Source of the DNA: Salimicrobium album
GTDB lineage: Bacteria > Bacillota > Bacilli > Bacillales > Halobacillaceae
Length of the DNA stretch: 64,000 nucleotides
Assembly (NCBI RefSeq): GCF_900107115.1
Contig: NZ_FNOS01000002.1
Location: 422,778 to 486,777 of the forward strand
Direction: 5' to 3'
Shown here: positions 25,873 through 35,122 of the stretch, piece after piece
Numbering within the stretch: position 1 is the stretch's first letter
Layout of the letters: each line of letters begins with the position of its first letter
Made by a program: the position numbers and the translations under genes
Notes under the pieces: model-generated
What the model was told of the DNA's origin: nothing
The model's database searches: none
The model's input: the letters and a program-made list of their open reading frames with translations, nothing else

Positions 25873-25920
25873 ACTTCTGTCCGGCCAGGACGTGGGCAAT
25901 GTTATTCGGAGGGGGGTGTA

Positions 25921-26385
25921 ATGATGAAATGGGCAAAAAAAGATCTTGAACAATTCGTAAAAGAAAAAGAATATATCGACACCCTTTTTATTCCATTGAT
26001 ACCAATTCATACCTCTATTGACGAAAAGATGACCGGTTCCGGTTTTCAGGCGGAACTGACGAATCTCTTCTCAAGAATCATTGAAGAGCAGTTCAGGGGA
26101 AGGATTGTGCTGGCTCCGGATTATTATTATATAGCCGGGAACGCGGAAGCCGAGGTGGAACGAGTGAACAACTGGATAGACTCCTTCACCGAAAAACCTT
26201 TCTCTTACGTATTCTTGTTCAGTTTTGACAGAAACTGGAGAAAATCGGAAAGTGACCTTCGTGGTGAACTGCTCTGGTTCCCCGGCCTGCGGAACGGAGA
26301 TTTACAGTCCACGGAGACCCAGTCGTTCGTTAAAGAACAGGCGAAAGAAATCGTGGAGATTATTAAAGAAAGCTGGCAGACATAA
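25921..26385 (+). CDS. ypiF: YpiF family protein (DUF2487)
   Basis: A 154-residue protein of unknown function that matches YpiF, which precedes qcrA in Bacillus. Recognisable features are the N-terminal MKWAKKDLEQFVKEKEYIDT and a hydrophobic PLIPIH segment. It has no signal peptide or obvious catalytic motif. GGAGGGGGG precedes tandem ATG codons at 25921 and 25924. The usual ypiB gene next to ypiF is absent. Confidence 0.78.
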   Translation: MMKWAKKDLEQFVKEKEYIDTLFIPLIPIHTSIDEKMTGSGFQAELTNLFSRIIEEQFRGRIVLAPDYYYIAGNAEAEVERVNNWIDSFTEKPFSYVFLFSFDRNWRKSESDLRGELLWFPGLRNGDLQSTETQSFVKEQAKEIVEIIKESWQT

Positions 26386-26410
26386 TTCCTACGCGACAGT
26401 TGATAATTTA

Positions 26411-26439
26411 TTGACCGAACAGGCTTTTTACGCTATCAT
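26411..26439 (+). promoter_or_regulatory. SigA-type promoter of qcrABC
   Basis: TTGACC (26411-26416), a 17-bp spacer and TATCAT (26434-26439), about 68 bp before qcrA. Confidence 0.75.
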
Positions 26440-26506
26440 GGTAGTGTCTTAGTAAAGTATTTTTAATATCCATGAAACATCGGGTCAGTATAGAGGGGGG
26501 AAAAGA

Positions 26507-27004
26507 ATGAGTGAACCAAAAAAAGTATCCCGTCGTCAATTTCTTAACTACACACTAACAGGGCTCGGCGGTTTTATGGCCGCAGGAATGATGGCTCCCA
26601 TGGTCAGATTTGCCATTGATCCTGTTTTCAAGCCCGCTGCGGCAGGCGATTTCCATTCTGTTGCCGACGTTAAAGAAGTGACGAACGAACCACAGCGTTT
26701 TGAGTGGGAAGTGGAGCAGGTGGATGCCTGGTATGAATCCACTATCCAGAAAACAGCATGGGTGTATCGCAAAGAAGATGACGAAATCATCGCACTATCA
26801 CCTATCTGTACACACCTGGGCTGTACGGTGGACTGGGCCTCGAATGAGGAATATCCAAAACAGTTCTTTTGTCCATGTCACGGCGGACGCTATACGAAAG
26901 ATGGAGTTAACGTTCCGGGCACGCCTCCGACCGCACCGCTACCGGTTTTTGAAACGAAGGTCGAAGAAGGCATGTTGTACTTAGGTGAAGAAATTGCTAG
27001 ATAA
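26507..27004 (+). CDS. qcrA: Menaquinol:cytochrome c reductase Rieske iron-sulfur subunit
   Basis: A 165-residue Rieske protein. The 2Fe-2S ligands are in CTHLGC (about residue 100) and CPCHGG (about 123). The N terminus has a twin-arginine motif (SRRQFLNY) and one hydrophobic helix (residues about 13-30), so export through the Tat system encoded at 56.4 kb is expected. First gene of qcrABC, preceded by AGAGGGGGG. Confidence 0.96.
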   Translation: MSEPKKVSRRQFLNYTLTGLGGFMAAGMMAPMVRFAIDPVFKPAAAGDFHSVADVKEVTNEPQRFEWEVEQVDAWYESTIQKTAWVYRKEDDEIIALSPICTHLGCTVDWASNEEYPKQFFCPCHGGRYTKDGVNVPGTPPTAPLPVFETKVEEGMLYLGEEIAR

Positions 27005-27018
27005 AGGGGGCGTAGTTC

Positions 27019-27693
27019 ATGCTGCAAAAATTATATGATTGGGTCGATGAGCGTGTAGACGTCAACCCGATATGGCGAGATATCGCGGATCACGAAGTAC
27101 CTGAACACGTGAACCCGGCGTACCACTTCTCGGCGTTTGTTTATTGTTTCGGTGGTCTTACGTTTTTCGTTACCGTAATTCAGATTTTATCAGGTATGTT
27201 TTTGACGATGTATTATGTACCTGACATTGAAAATGCTTGGAATTCAGTTTACTATCTGCAAATGGAAGTTGCTCATGGACAAATCGTCCGGGGGATGCAC
27301 CACTGGGGAGCCAGTGTTGTGACGGTCATGTTATTTTTACATACACTCAGGGTTTTCTTCCAGGGAGCTTACAAGAAACCGCGTGAACTCAACTGGATTG
27401 TCGGAGTTCTGTTGTTCTTCGTAATCCTGGGTCTGGGCTTTACCGGATACCTTCTTCCATGGGATAACAAAGCTTATTTTGCTACTCAGGTAGGTCTTGA
27501 AATTGCAGCAGCTACACCTGTCATAGGTGATATGCTGAGAACGTTACTCGCAGGTGATCAGTCTATCGTAGGAGCTCAGACACTTACAAGATTCTTTGCG
27601 ATTCATGTGTTCTTCCTTCCAGCTGTACTATTCGGACTTCTTGGAGCACACTTTATTCTGATAAGAAGACAAGGTATTTCAGGACCGCTATAA
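27019..27693 (+). CDS. qcrB: Menaquinol:cytochrome c reductase cytochrome b subunit
   Basis: A 224-residue cytochrome b6-type membrane protein with four transmembrane helices. The paired heme-binding histidines are in RGMHHWGA (about residues 93-100) and in the later helix near FFAIHVFFLP and GAHF. Like the chloroplast b6 protein it has only the N-terminal half of mitochondrial cytochrome b; the rest is in QcrC. Starts 14 bp after qcrA. Confidence 0.96.
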   Translation: MLQKLYDWVDERVDVNPIWRDIADHEVPEHVNPAYHFSAFVYCFGGLTFFVTVIQILSGMFLTMYYVPDIENAWNSVYYLQMEVAHGQIVRGMHHWGASVVTVMLFLHTLRVFFQGAYKKPRELNWIVGVLLFFVILGLGFTGYLLPWDNKAYFATQVGLEIAAATPVIGDMLRTLLAGDQSIVGAQTLTRFFAIHVFFLPAVLFGLLGAHFILIRRQGISGPL

Positions 27694-27722
27694 ATCTTTA
27701 GCGAAACAAAGGAGGGAAAGAC

Positions 27723-28526
27723 ATGCATAGAGGAAAAGGAATGAAATTTGTGGGAGATTCCCGTATCAAGGCGAACAAGGAGAGGAACGTCCCGAAGGAT
27801 TATTCGGAATATCCCGGACGGACGGAAGCCTTCTGGCCTAACTTCCTGCTTAGAGAGTGGTTGACGGGCTCCGTGTTTCTTATAGGGTTTCTTATTTTGG
27901 TGGCTGCCCACCCTTCACCTCTCGAGCAGCAGGCCGACCCGACGAACGCAGGGTACATCCCGTTGCCCGACTGGTATTTTCTCTTTATTTACCAGTTGCT
28001 TAAATATCAGTTCGCAGGCGGTGAGTACATCGTAATCGGTGCTATCGTCATACCCGGTCTGGCTTTTACAGCTCTACTTCTCGCACCGTTTCTCGATCGT
28101 GCGCCGGGACGTAATGTCAATAAGCGTCCGATTGCTGTTGGGTTGATGCTGATCGGAGTAGCTACGACCATCTGGCTTACATACGAGTCGGTCTCAGGAG
28201 TTGACTACCAGGCACGCGGCGAGAAATATGCCGTGGACGTAGAAGCTCAGGAGTCGGAGGTGGAAATCGACACCGAAGCTGCAGGTTATGCCGCATATGA
28301 AGCCAACTGTATGCAGTGTCACGGCGAACAGCTTCAGGGTTCGGGCAATAACCCTTCGCTCTTGGAAACAGAGAAATCTGTAGAGGAAATCAAAGACATC
28401 GCTGTTAATGGTATAGGCAGTATGCCTGCTGATATGTTCAGCGGCTCTGATGAAGAACGTCAGCAACTGGCCGAATTCATTAAAGAAACTGCGAAAGCTA
28501 ACAGTGGAGGCGGCTCTGGCGAGTAA
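27723..28526 (+). CDS. qcrC: Menaquinol:cytochrome c reductase subunit IV-cytochrome c fusion
   Basis: A 267-residue fusion protein typical of Bacillus. The N-terminal part resembles subunit IV of the b6f complex, with the quinol-site motif PLPDWYFLFIYQLLKY near residue 81 and three membrane helices. The C-terminal part is a cytochrome c domain with heme motif CMQCH near residue 197 and an axial Met probably in SMPADMF. It is exposed outside the membrane and passes electrons to cytochrome c. Strong terminator follows. Confidence 0.96.
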   Translation: MHRGKGMKFVGDSRIKANKERNVPKDYSEYPGRTEAFWPNFLLREWLTGSVFLIGFLILVAAHPSPLEQQADPTNAGYIPLPDWYFLFIYQLLKYQFAGGEYIVIGAIVIPGLAFTALLLAPFLDRAPGRNVNKRPIAVGLMLIGVATTIWLTYESVSGVDYQARGEKYAVDVEAQESEVEIDTEAAGYAAYEANCMQCHGEQLQGSGNNPSLLETEKSVEEIKDIAVNGIGSMPADMFSGSDEERQQLAEFIKETAKANSGGGSGE

Positions 28527-28550
28527 CTCCATTGGAACAGAGACATCTTT

Positions 28551-28586
28551 ACAAGTCGTGCTTATTAAGCACGACTTGTTTTTTTA
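28551..28586 (+). terminator. Terminator of qcrABC
   Basis: A perfect 13-bp stem (28551-28563 with 28567-28579), a 3-nt loop and seven T. Confidence 0.93.
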
Positions 28587-28647
28587 AAGGAATGTCGCAG
28601 AAAATTCCGAAATGATGATAGTTTCTTTGAATGGGAGGCTGAACAGG

Positions 28648-29265
28648 GTGATAAGATACATAATGCATTCAAGAGCGTTTTTGACCGTGTTGCTGCTTGT
28701 GAACCTTTTCGGAACGCTGTATGGATATATTTGGTACATACCTCAATTAGTCGATACCGCTCCGGTTTTTCTTATTTTTGTCCCCGATAGTCCGACGGCC
28801 AGTCTGTTTTTCACTATAGCTGTTGCGGGCTGGATTTTCGGCAAACACTTTAAATTAATTGAAGCTCTTGCTCTGGTGACACTCGTGAAATACGGGGTAT
28901 GGGCAGTAGCTATGAATCTGCTGTCACTGACAGTCGAGGGGACGCTTCCCTGGACGAGTTATATGTTGATCGTCTCACACGGTGCCATGGCCCTGCAGGC
29001 ACTGCTTTATCTCGGCAGATACCAATTCAGTTACATTCACCTCTCTATTGCAGCTGTATGGACGCTTCACAATGACGTGATCGATTACGTGTTCGGACAG
29101 ATGCCGGTATACCCTTCTATCAATCAGTATATGGACAAAATAGGTTACGGCACATTCTGGCTCAGTATAGGATGCATAGGAGTGGCATGGTTGGTTGTCA
29201 AATCCGGAACCGGGAAGAAGCTCAGGGAGAATACTCCCGCATCGCCGCTAAGAGATGTAAAGTGA
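28648..29265 (+). CDS. ypjA: YpjA membrane protein (DUF1405)
   Basis: About 205 residues with five or six hydrophobic helices. The sequence FLTVLLLVNLFGTLYGYIWY at the N terminus is characteristic of YpjA/DUF1405, which follows qcrC in Bacillus. Function unknown. GTG at 28648 is preferred because GGGAGG lies 9 nt upstream and the family begins here; an ATG at 28612 would add 12 residues. Confidence 0.8.
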   Translation: MIRYIMHSRAFLTVLLLVNLFGTLYGYIWYIPQLVDTAPVFLIFVPDSPTASLFFTIAVAGWIFGKHFKLIEALALVTLVKYGVWAVAMNLLSLTVEGTLPWTSYMLIVSHGAMALQALLYLGRYQFSYIHLSIAAVWTLHNDVIDYVFGQMPVYPSINQYMDKIGYGTFWLSIGCIGVAWLVVKSGTGKKLRENTPASPLRDVK

Positions 29266-29442
29266 CATTCAGCGGGATTTTTGACTGATGCAAAGTTATG
29301 GACACGTTTGAAGAATAAAGGTAAAATTATAAGTGGAAAGTTATAGACGGAAGAGCAAGAGGAACGGTTATATCTTCCGCTATTCAACCTCCGGAAATTT
29401 GTGAAGACCTTTAGTTACTATGACAGGGGGAAAAGAAAAAAG

Positions 29443-30117
29443 ATGGAATTTCTTATTTACATTGCAATAATTTTGATTCTGCCTTTATGGGCGCAGTCAA
29501 AAGTGAAGAGTACGTATAAAAAATACTCTAAAGTCGCTACATCCTCAGGGATGTCCGGGGCTCAGGTAGCACGAAAAATTCTGGATGATAACGGTTTATA
29601 CGACGTCGGTGTGGAAGAAGTCAAAGGTACACTTACAGACCACTATGATCCGCGGAAGAAAGTGGTCCGTCTGTCTTCCCATAACTATCACTATGCTTCC
29701 CAGGCAGGGGCGGCCGTCGCTGCGCACGAAGTAGGACATGCCATCCAGGATGATCAGGAGTATGCGTTCCTAAAGTTCCGGAGCGCTCTGGTACCGGTAG
29801 CCGGGTTCGGTTCAAACATATCCATATTTCTTATTATGGGTGGACTGCTGCTCGGCATGCAGCAGCTATTCCTGTTCGGGATCATCTTTTTCGCAGCAGC
29901 CGTGCTGTTCCAGCTCGTAACGCTTCCGGTGGAGTTCGATGCGTCCAACCGGGCGATGACACAGATGATCTCCACGGGGGTCATTAAGAATGATGAAGAA
30001 AGAAGTACGAAAAAAGTTCTCAATGCAGCTGCGATGACTTACGTGGCGGGTGCTCTTGTCGCTCTGGCGGAACTTCTCCGGTTCATATTCATGTTTATCG
30101 GTATGAATCAAGATTAA
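29443..30117 (+). CDS. yugP: Membrane zinc metallopeptidase, YugP type
   Basis: A 224-residue membrane protein with the zinc site AAHEVGHAIQ near residue 106 (HExxH with the second His in HEVGH), an N-terminal helix and two or three C-terminal helices. YugP-family peptidases are widespread but their substrate is not established. The ATG at 29443 follows AGGGGGAAAAG; the frame opens 14 codons earlier without support. In B. subtilis ypjB occupies this position and yugP is elsewhere. Confidence 0.88.
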   Translation: MEFLIYIAIILILPLWAQSKVKSTYKKYSKVATSSGMSGAQVARKILDDNGLYDVGVEEVKGTLTDHYDPRKKVVRLSSHNYHYASQAGAAVAAHEVGHAIQDDQEYAFLKFRSALVPVAGFGSNISIFLIMGGLLLGMQQLFLFGIIFFAAAVLFQLVTLPVEFDASNRAMTQMISTGVIKNDEERSTKKVLNAAAMTYVAGALVALAELLRFIFMFIGMNQD

Positions 30118-30134
30118 ATGAAAGAAGCACTAAA

Positions 30135-30175
30135 AAAAGTAGCGGAGGCTTTAAGGCCCGCTACTTTTCTTTTTG
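30135..30175. terminator. Bidirectional terminator between yugP and the YitT-like gene
   Basis: An 11-bp stem (30135-30145 with 30158-30168) has A residues on its left and T residues on its right, so it can serve both convergent genes. Confidence 0.8.
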
Positions 30176-30177
30176 TA

Positions 30178-31053
30178 TTATGGATCGATAGGGTTCTTGT
30201 TTTCATCGAGTGTGAAGCCTTCCCCGATTACATCGTGGACGTGGCTGACGGCGACGAAAGCATGAGGATCGATGGTTTCTATAATCTGTTTCATCCGTAC
30301 AATTTCCAATCGGCCTATAATACAGTACAACACATCCCTTTTTTCACCGGTGAACGTACCCCTTCCTTCAAGGGTAGTAACACCGCGGTCCATTTCAACG
30401 AGTATTTTACTGGCAATCTGTTCACTGTGGTTGGAAATGATTGTCACGCCCCTTGCAGCATAAGCCCCTTCCTGAATAAAGTCGATCACCCGGGCGCTTA
30501 TGAACACGGCTACTAATGTGTACATCCCGCGAACCGGGTTCAGGTACGTAACGATAGAAGTAAAAATAACGACGGTGTCAAATAAGAACATAGCTCTGCC
30601 CATACTCCAACCGAGATGTTTATTGATGAGCCGGGCGATGATATCAACGCCTCCTGTCGTTCCTCCGTAGCGGAAAATGATGCCGAGACCAACTCCGATG
30701 AACACTCCGGCGAATAGCGAGGCCAGTGTAAGATCAGCGGAGAGATCGATTACAATCATGTAGGACTGTGCCACCCAAATGAACACGGAAACGGAGACTA
30801 TGCCGAGAAGGGTGTAATAGAAAGTCTGCTTTCCGAGAGAGGTCCATCCTATAAGCAGAATGGGAATGTTAAGGACGATGTTCATAACCCCGGGGTCAAG
30901 ATCGAAGAGGTATAATAAGAGCAGTGTAATCCCGGTGAAGCCACCCTCGCCCAGCTCGTTCTGGATGTTGAAATGTACAAGTCCGAAAGAGAAGATGGCA
31001 GATCCGAGTATGATGAATATAATATTTTTCCATTTTAATCCAATTTTTTTCAA
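30178..31053 (-). CDS. ypjC: YitT family membrane protein (YpjC-like, DUF2179)
   Basis: A 291-residue protein with five to six N-terminal membrane helices and a cytoplasmic C-terminal DUF2179 domain from about residue 225, containing TTLEGRGTFTG and YCIIGR. YitT proteins are common in Firmicutes and uncharacterised; the soluble domain resembles PII-like ligand-binding folds. TTG start preceded by AGAGGTGA. YpjC is the YitT member expected in this neighbourhood, but here the gene is inverted relative to its flanks and has its own promoter. Confidence 0.82.
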   Translation of the reverse strand: MKKIGLKWKNIIFIILGSAIFSFGLVHFNIQNELGEGGFTGITLLLLYLFDLDPGVMNIVLNIPILLIGWTSLGKQTFYYTLLGIVSVSVFIWVAQSYMIVIDLSADLTLASLFAGVFIGVGLGIIFRYGGTTGGVDIIARLINKHLGWSMGRAMFLFDTVVIFTSIVTYLNPVRGMYTLVAVFISARVIDFIQEGAYAARGVTIISNHSEQIASKILVEMDRGVTTLEGRGTFTGEKRDVLYCIIGRLEIVRMKQIIETIDPHAFVAVSHVHDVIGEGFTLDENKNPIDP

Positions 31054-31089
31054 GAAATCACCTCTGTAATATTTTTCTTTTCCTGTTTA

Positions 31090-31118
31090 ATTATAAGGAA
31101 AGAGTATAGGACTTACAA
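31090..31118 (-). promoter_or_regulatory. SigA-type promoter of the YitT-like gene
   Basis: On the minus strand TTGTAA (31113-31118), a 17-bp spacer and a perfect TATAAT (31090-31095). Confidence 0.85.
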
Positions 31119-31134
31119 TAACAGTGGGAAAGAT

Positions 31135-31163
31135 TTGTCAAACAGAGGAGTTTTAGCTACCAT
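31135..31163 (+). promoter_or_regulatory. SigA-type promoter of the mazG-like gene and dapB
   Basis: TTGTCA (31135-31140), a 17-bp spacer and TACCAT (31158-31163); divergent from the YitT-like promoter. Confidence 0.65.
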
Positions 31164-31195
31164 TTAAGAAGATGCTTCGAAAGGAGTTCTGAGCT

Positions 31196-31525
31196 TTGAG
31201 TATATCGACTGAAGAAATGCAGGAACGGGTGGACCGCTATATATCGCAATACAAAGAGGGGTATTTTTCCCCGTTGAGCATGCTTGCAAGACTCTCCGAA
31301 GAGGTAGGGGAGCTTGCCAGGGAAATCAACCACGTATACGGAGAGAAACCGAAGAAAGATTCGGAAGCGGAAAAGGCTCTGGAAGAAGAACTGGGGGACG
31401 TGATGTTTGTTCTTACAAGCTTTGCTAATTCCCTGGGTATAGATATATCGGAAGCTTTTGATATGTCTATGAGCAAAATCGAAACGAGAGATAAAGACAG
31501 ATGGACAAAGAAGGAGGAAGACTGA
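31196..31525 (+). CDS. ypjD: MazG-like nucleotide pyrophosphohydrolase YpjD
   Basis: A 109-residue single-domain MazG-type protein. The metal-binding pattern is EEVGELARE (about residues 36-44) followed by EEELGDVMF near residue 65, as in the all-alpha NTP pyrophosphatases that hydrolyse (d)NTPs to monophosphates. TTG start with AAGGAG nine bases upstream. Its stop overlaps the dapB start by one base (TGATG), so the two are coupled. Order ypjD-dapB-mgsA follows B. subtilis. Confidence 0.87.
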   Translation: MSISTEEMQERVDRYISQYKEGYFSPLSMLARLSEEVGELAREINHVYGEKPKKDSEAEKALEEELGDVMFVLTSFANSLGIDISEAFDMSMSKIETRDKDRWTKKEED

Positions 31526-32319
31526 TGATAAATGTAATAGTAGCCGGACCAAGAGGAAAGATGGGAAGTGCCGCCCTTGATATGATCGAAGGTGAAGATA
31601 ATTTACAGCTTGTCGGATGCATCGATCGAAAAAACGACCAGTCCCGTGTCAAAGATATTGAGGGACTTCCCCCGTTTGAAGCGAAAATTTATGAAGATGC
31701 CGAACAATGCCTGAAGGAAACGGATGCAGACGTGCTCATAGATTTGACGACTCCCGAATTCGGATATAAGCATACGAAAGCATCCCTTGAGCATGGAGTG
31801 CGTCCTGTAGTCGGTACGACCGGATTCACAGAGGAGCAGCTTCAGGAAGTCACAAAACTGAGTGAAGAGAAAAAACTTGGCGCCGTCATCGCTCCCAACT
31901 TTGCTACCGGTGCTGTACTTATGATGCAGTTTGCTAAATGGGCAGCAAAACATTTCCCGGATGTGGAAATCATTGAAAAGCATCATGATCAGAAACTCGA
32001 TGCTCCCTCGGGTACGGCTGTCAAAACGGCCCAGCTGATAAAAGAAGAGAGAGAAAGGAAAAGCCAGGGGCACCCGGAAGAAAAAGAGACGATTGAAGGG
32101 GCCCGCGGCGCAGATGTAGACGGAATGAAAATTCACAGTATGAGACTTCCGGGTCTCGTAGCCCATCAGGAAGTAGTGTTCGGTGGAGACGGGCAGACGC
32201 TTACCATCCAGCACGACTCCATGAATCGCGCATCCTTTATGTCCGGCGTGAAACTTTCGTGTGAAAAAGTGATGGAACTGGACACACTCGTTTACGGCCT
32301 CGAGCATCTGCTGGAATGA
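31525..32319 (+). CDS. dapB: 4-hydroxy-tetrahydrodipicolinate reductase
   Basis: A 264-residue NAD(P)H-dependent enzyme of the lysine and diaminopimelate pathway, needed for peptidoglycan. The nucleotide-binding GPRGKMG is at residues 7-13, TTGFTEEQ near residue 96, and the signature [15 protein letters not shown] with the catalytic His and Lys near residue 152. GAAGGAGGAAG precedes the ATG. The enzyme's product feeds cell wall synthesis by PonA at 43.8-47.3 kb. Confidence 0.96.
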   Translation: MINVIVAGPRGKMGSAALDMIEGEDNLQLVGCIDRKNDQSRVKDIEGLPPFEAKIYEDAEQCLKETDADVLIDLTTPEFGYKHTKASLEHGVRPVVGTTGFTEEQLQEVTKLSEEKKLGAVIAPNFATGAVLMMQFAKWAAKHFPDVEIIEKHHDQKLDAPSGTAVKTAQLIKEERERKSQGHPEEKETIEGARGADVDGMKIHSMRLPGLVAHQEVVFGGDGQTLTIQHDSMNRASFMSGVKLSCEKVMELDTLVYGLEHLLE

Positions 32320-32377
32320 ACAGAACTGAAAAATAAAAGGCCCGTCGTCAAATACATCATTACAGGGGAGGAACCAC

Positions 32378-32782
32378 ATGCACATTGCACTTGTAGCTCA
32401 TGATAAAAAGAAGGATGACCTGGTAAATTTTGTGCAGGCGTATCTGCCTGTGCTGGAGAACCACAACCTTTACGCCACAGGGACGACCGGAGCAAGAATT
32501 GAAGAGGCTACGGGTCTTGATCTGGTTAAGTTCCAGTCCGGACCGCTCGGAGGTGATCAGCAGATCGGTGCAAAAATTGCAGAGGAAGTGATGGACGTTG
32601 TAATTTTCTTCCGGGACCCACTGACTGCCCAGCCCCATGAGCCGGACATCAGTGCGCTTTTGCGTCTGTGTGATGTTCACCAGATCCCTCTCTCCACTAA
32701 CATGGCAGGAGCCGAAATGCTCGTTCATGGTATAAGCAGAGGCGACCTTGATTACCGGCAAATAAAGAAAGAGTCTAAATGA
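32378..32782 (+). CDS. mgsA: Methylglyoxal synthase
   Basis: A 134-residue enzyme that converts dihydroxyacetone phosphate to methylglyoxal, a phosphate-relief bypass of glycolysis. Conserved motifs are [26 protein letters not shown] and [14 protein letters not shown], which hold the phosphate-binding and catalytic Asp and His residues. Methylglyoxal is detoxified in Bacillus with bacillithiol, whose first enzyme is encoded next door. In B. subtilis bshB1 follows mgsA; here bshA follows directly. Confidence 0.96.
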   Translation: MHIALVAHDKKKDDLVNFVQAYLPVLENHNLYATGTTGARIEEATGLDLVKFQSGPLGGDQQIGAKIAEEVMDVVIFFRDPLTAQPHEPDISALLRLCDVHQIPLSTNMAGAEMLVHGISRGDLDYRQIKKESK

Positions 32783-32799
32783 AATTGAAGGTGACGTAA

Positions 32800-33933
32800 A
32801 TGTCCAAAATAGGTATTACGTGTTACCCGACCGTGGGCGGGTCCGGGGTATTGGCGACGGAACTCGGGAAGTTCCTTGCTGAAAAGGGGCACGAAGTCCA
32901 TTTTATAACGACGCAGATCCCTTTCCGGTTGAACAAAATATATCCGAACATCTATTTCCATGAAGTGGAAGTGAACAACTATCCGGTCTTCCAGCATCCC
33001 CCTTACGATCTCGCTCTTGCCAACAAAATGGCGGAGGTAGCGAAACGGGAGGAACTCGATCTGCTGCACGTCCATTATGCTATGCCTCATGCAGTATGTG
33101 CTATTCTGGCTAAGCAGATGTGCAGCGAACTGGATCTTAAAGTTATTACTACGCTTCACGGAACAGATATCACCGTACTCGGCATTGACGATAACCTGAA
33201 ACAGTTGATCAAATTCGGGATCGAGAAGTCGGATGCGGTAACAGCCGTTTCCAACAGTCTTGTGGATCAGACGAGAAGAATGCTGGATACGGAAAAAGAC
33301 ATGCACGTCGTCCATAATTTCGTGGACGAGCGGGAATACCAACACGTAGACTCGCGCAACCTGAAACAGCAGTTTAACATTGGGGAAGACGAAAAGGTCG
33401 TTATCCACGTCTCTAATTTCCGTAAGGTGAAACGGGTGGAAGACGTAGTCCGCTCTTTTCATCTGATACAGCAGGAAGTGACTGCAAAACTTGTTCTGGT
33501 CGGAGACGGTCCCGAATTCAACAAGGTGTATAACCTGGTGGAGCAGCTCGGCATAGAAGAGAAAGTACTGTTTGTGGGTAAACAGGAACGTGTACAGGAG
33601 CTTTTATCGATTGCGGATGTAAAGCTTTTGTTAAGCGAGAAGGAGAGCTTCGGTCTCGTATTGCTTGAAGCTATGGCATGCGGAGTTCCCTGCATAGGAA
33701 CGAACATAGGAGGAATTCCCGAAGTCATAGACGATGGCGTGGATGGCTATATCGTAGAGGTTCAGGACATAGAACAGGTGAAGGAAAAAGCGCTTCGGAT
33801 ACTGAAAGATGCTCAGCTCAGTCGCTCGTTTTCCGAAAACGCCGTCCGGGCGGTAAGTGAGAAGTTTTCGGCAGAGAAAATCGTTAAACAGTACGAAAAA
33901 CTGTATGAGCAGGTGTTGCACAGTGAACTTTAA
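32800..33933 (+). CDS. bshA: Bacillithiol biosynthesis glycosyltransferase BshA
   Basis: A 377-residue GT4 glycosyltransferase that joins UDP-GlcNAc to L-malate, the first bacillithiol step. The N terminus [14 protein letters not shown] and the C-terminal donor-binding segment [20 protein letters not shown] near residue 280 identify BshA. The gene ends inside the cca start region (11-bp overlap). BshB1, normally immediately upstream, is missing; BshC is not in the window. Confidence 0.95.
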   Translation: MSKIGITCYPTVGGSGVLATELGKFLAEKGHEVHFITTQIPFRLNKIYPNIYFHEVEVNNYPVFQHPPYDLALANKMAEVAKREELDLLHVHYAMPHAVCAILAKQMCSELDLKVITTLHGTDITVLGIDDNLKQLIKFGIEKSDAVTAVSNSLVDQTRRMLDTEKDMHVVHNFVDEREYQHVDSRNLKQQFNIGEDEKVVIHVSNFRKVKRVEDVVRSFHLIQQEVTAKLVLVGDGPEFNKVYNLVEQLGIEEKVLFVGKQERVQELLSIADVKLLLSEKESFGLVLLEAMACGVPCIGTNIGGIPEVIDDGVDGYIVEVQDIEQVKEKALRILKDAQLSRSFSENAVRAVSEKFSAEKIVKQYEKLYEQVLHSEL

Positions 33934-35122
33934 ACAGCACGCGTTGTTTGGTCCGGCCATAGAAGTGATTTCCGCCATTGAAGATCATGGGGGGGAAGCT
34001 TTTATGGTGGGAGGCTGCGTAAGAGACTTCCTTCTGGGACAGGAAGTAAAAGATGTAGACATAGCAACCTCCCTTCGCCCCAAAGAGATCATAAACATAT
34101 TCGATAAAGTCATCCCTGTCGGAATAGAGCATGGCACCGTAATTGTAAGACAAAGGTCCCTTTCATTCGAAGTGACGACTTACAGAATGGAAGAGGACTA
34201 CGAAGATTACAGACACCCGAGTCAGGTGTATTTCGTTTCATCGATAGAACAGGATCTGTCACGCAGGGATTTCACTATGAATGCGATGGCTATGACTTCC
34301 GGAGGCCGGCTGATCGATCCTTTCTCCGGGGAGAAAGCGATCAGTGAAAAGCAGATCGAGACGGTGGGAAGCCCCTCGAATCGTTTTGAAGAAGACCCGT
34401 TACGAATGATGAGGGCTCTCCGGTTTTCCTCCCAACTCGGGTTTACAGTCAGTCCTTCCGTGCTGGAAGTGATAAAAGAAAAAAGCTCTTTGCTGCAGCA
34501 CCTGTCCGTGGAAAGATTAGCTGCGGAGTTCGAAAAGACGGTTGCAGGCCCGTGGTATCGTAAAGGGTTGAATTATCTCGCCGGGACGGGGGTGTTTGCA
34601 CACCTTCCGGTATTCTGTGCCCACACGGATGCGGCCGGGCGGTTCCCCTTGGTAAGATTGCGGGATTGGAGCGAAATGCTCAGTTTTTACCATCAGCAGA
34701 TCCCCGGGGTACCAGCAGAAGATTGGGGCAGGAAGTGGAAACTTTCAAACCGTACGAAGAAGAAGGCCCAGAATATTTCCGGAGCGGTTCAGATGTATAA
34801 AGAGCGGGGGCTTGGGAATTATCTGCTTTACACTCTTGGGGAAGCCGACTTGGGCAGCTGGGTAAACGTAATGAGAAGTCTGGGATATGAATTGGAGACG
34901 GACCCGGTCGAACGATACCGGTCGCTTCCGATCCATTCCCGGTCGGAGCTCCATCTTGATACGGAAGAACTGCTGCAGCTGTTCCCGGAACGAAAGAAAG
35001 GAAAGTGGATCGGCGAATATTTAAATGCTCTGGTGCAGAGTGTGGTGGAAGGAAATTGTGTAAACGAGAAGGATGAGTTGATAAAATGGATAATAGAACT
35101 GGATCGACAAAGACAAGGCTGA
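33923..35122 (+). CDS. cca: CCA tRNA nucleotidyltransferase
   Basis: About 399 residues of a class II CCA-adding enzyme that builds or repairs the 3' CCA of tRNAs. The nucleotidyltransferase core [22 protein letters not shown] has the DxD metal site near residue 41, followed by [11 protein letters not shown] and [18 protein letters not shown]. The GTG at 33923 is the most credible start, inside the end of bshA with AGGTG upstream; the frame stays open further upstream within bshA. It overlaps birA by 37 bp. Confidence 0.93.
   Translation: MNFKQHALFGPAIEVISAIEDHGGEAFMVGGCVRDFLLGQEVKDVDIATSLRPKEIINIFDKVIPVGIEHGTVIVRQRSLSFEVTTYRMEEDYEDYRHPSQVYFVSSIEQDLSRRDFTMNAMAMTSGGRLIDPFSGEKAISEKQIETVGSPSNRFEEDPLRMMRALRFSSQLGFTVSPSVLEVIKEKSSLLQHLSVERLAAEFEKTVAGPWYRKGLNYLAGTGVFAHLPVFCAHTDAAGRFPLVRLRDWSEMLSFYHQQIPGVPAEDWGRKWKLSNRTKKKAQNISGAVQMYKERGLGNYLLYTLGEADLGSWVNVMRSLGYELETDPVERYRSLPIHSRSELHLDTEELLQLFPERKKGKWIGEYLNALVQSVVEGNCVNEKDELIKWIIELDRQRQG

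Noticed and set aside
30118-30516. 132-codon frame starting at the yugP stop
   Set aside because: It runs through the bidirectional terminator and antisense to the YitT-like gene, with no ribosome site or domain.
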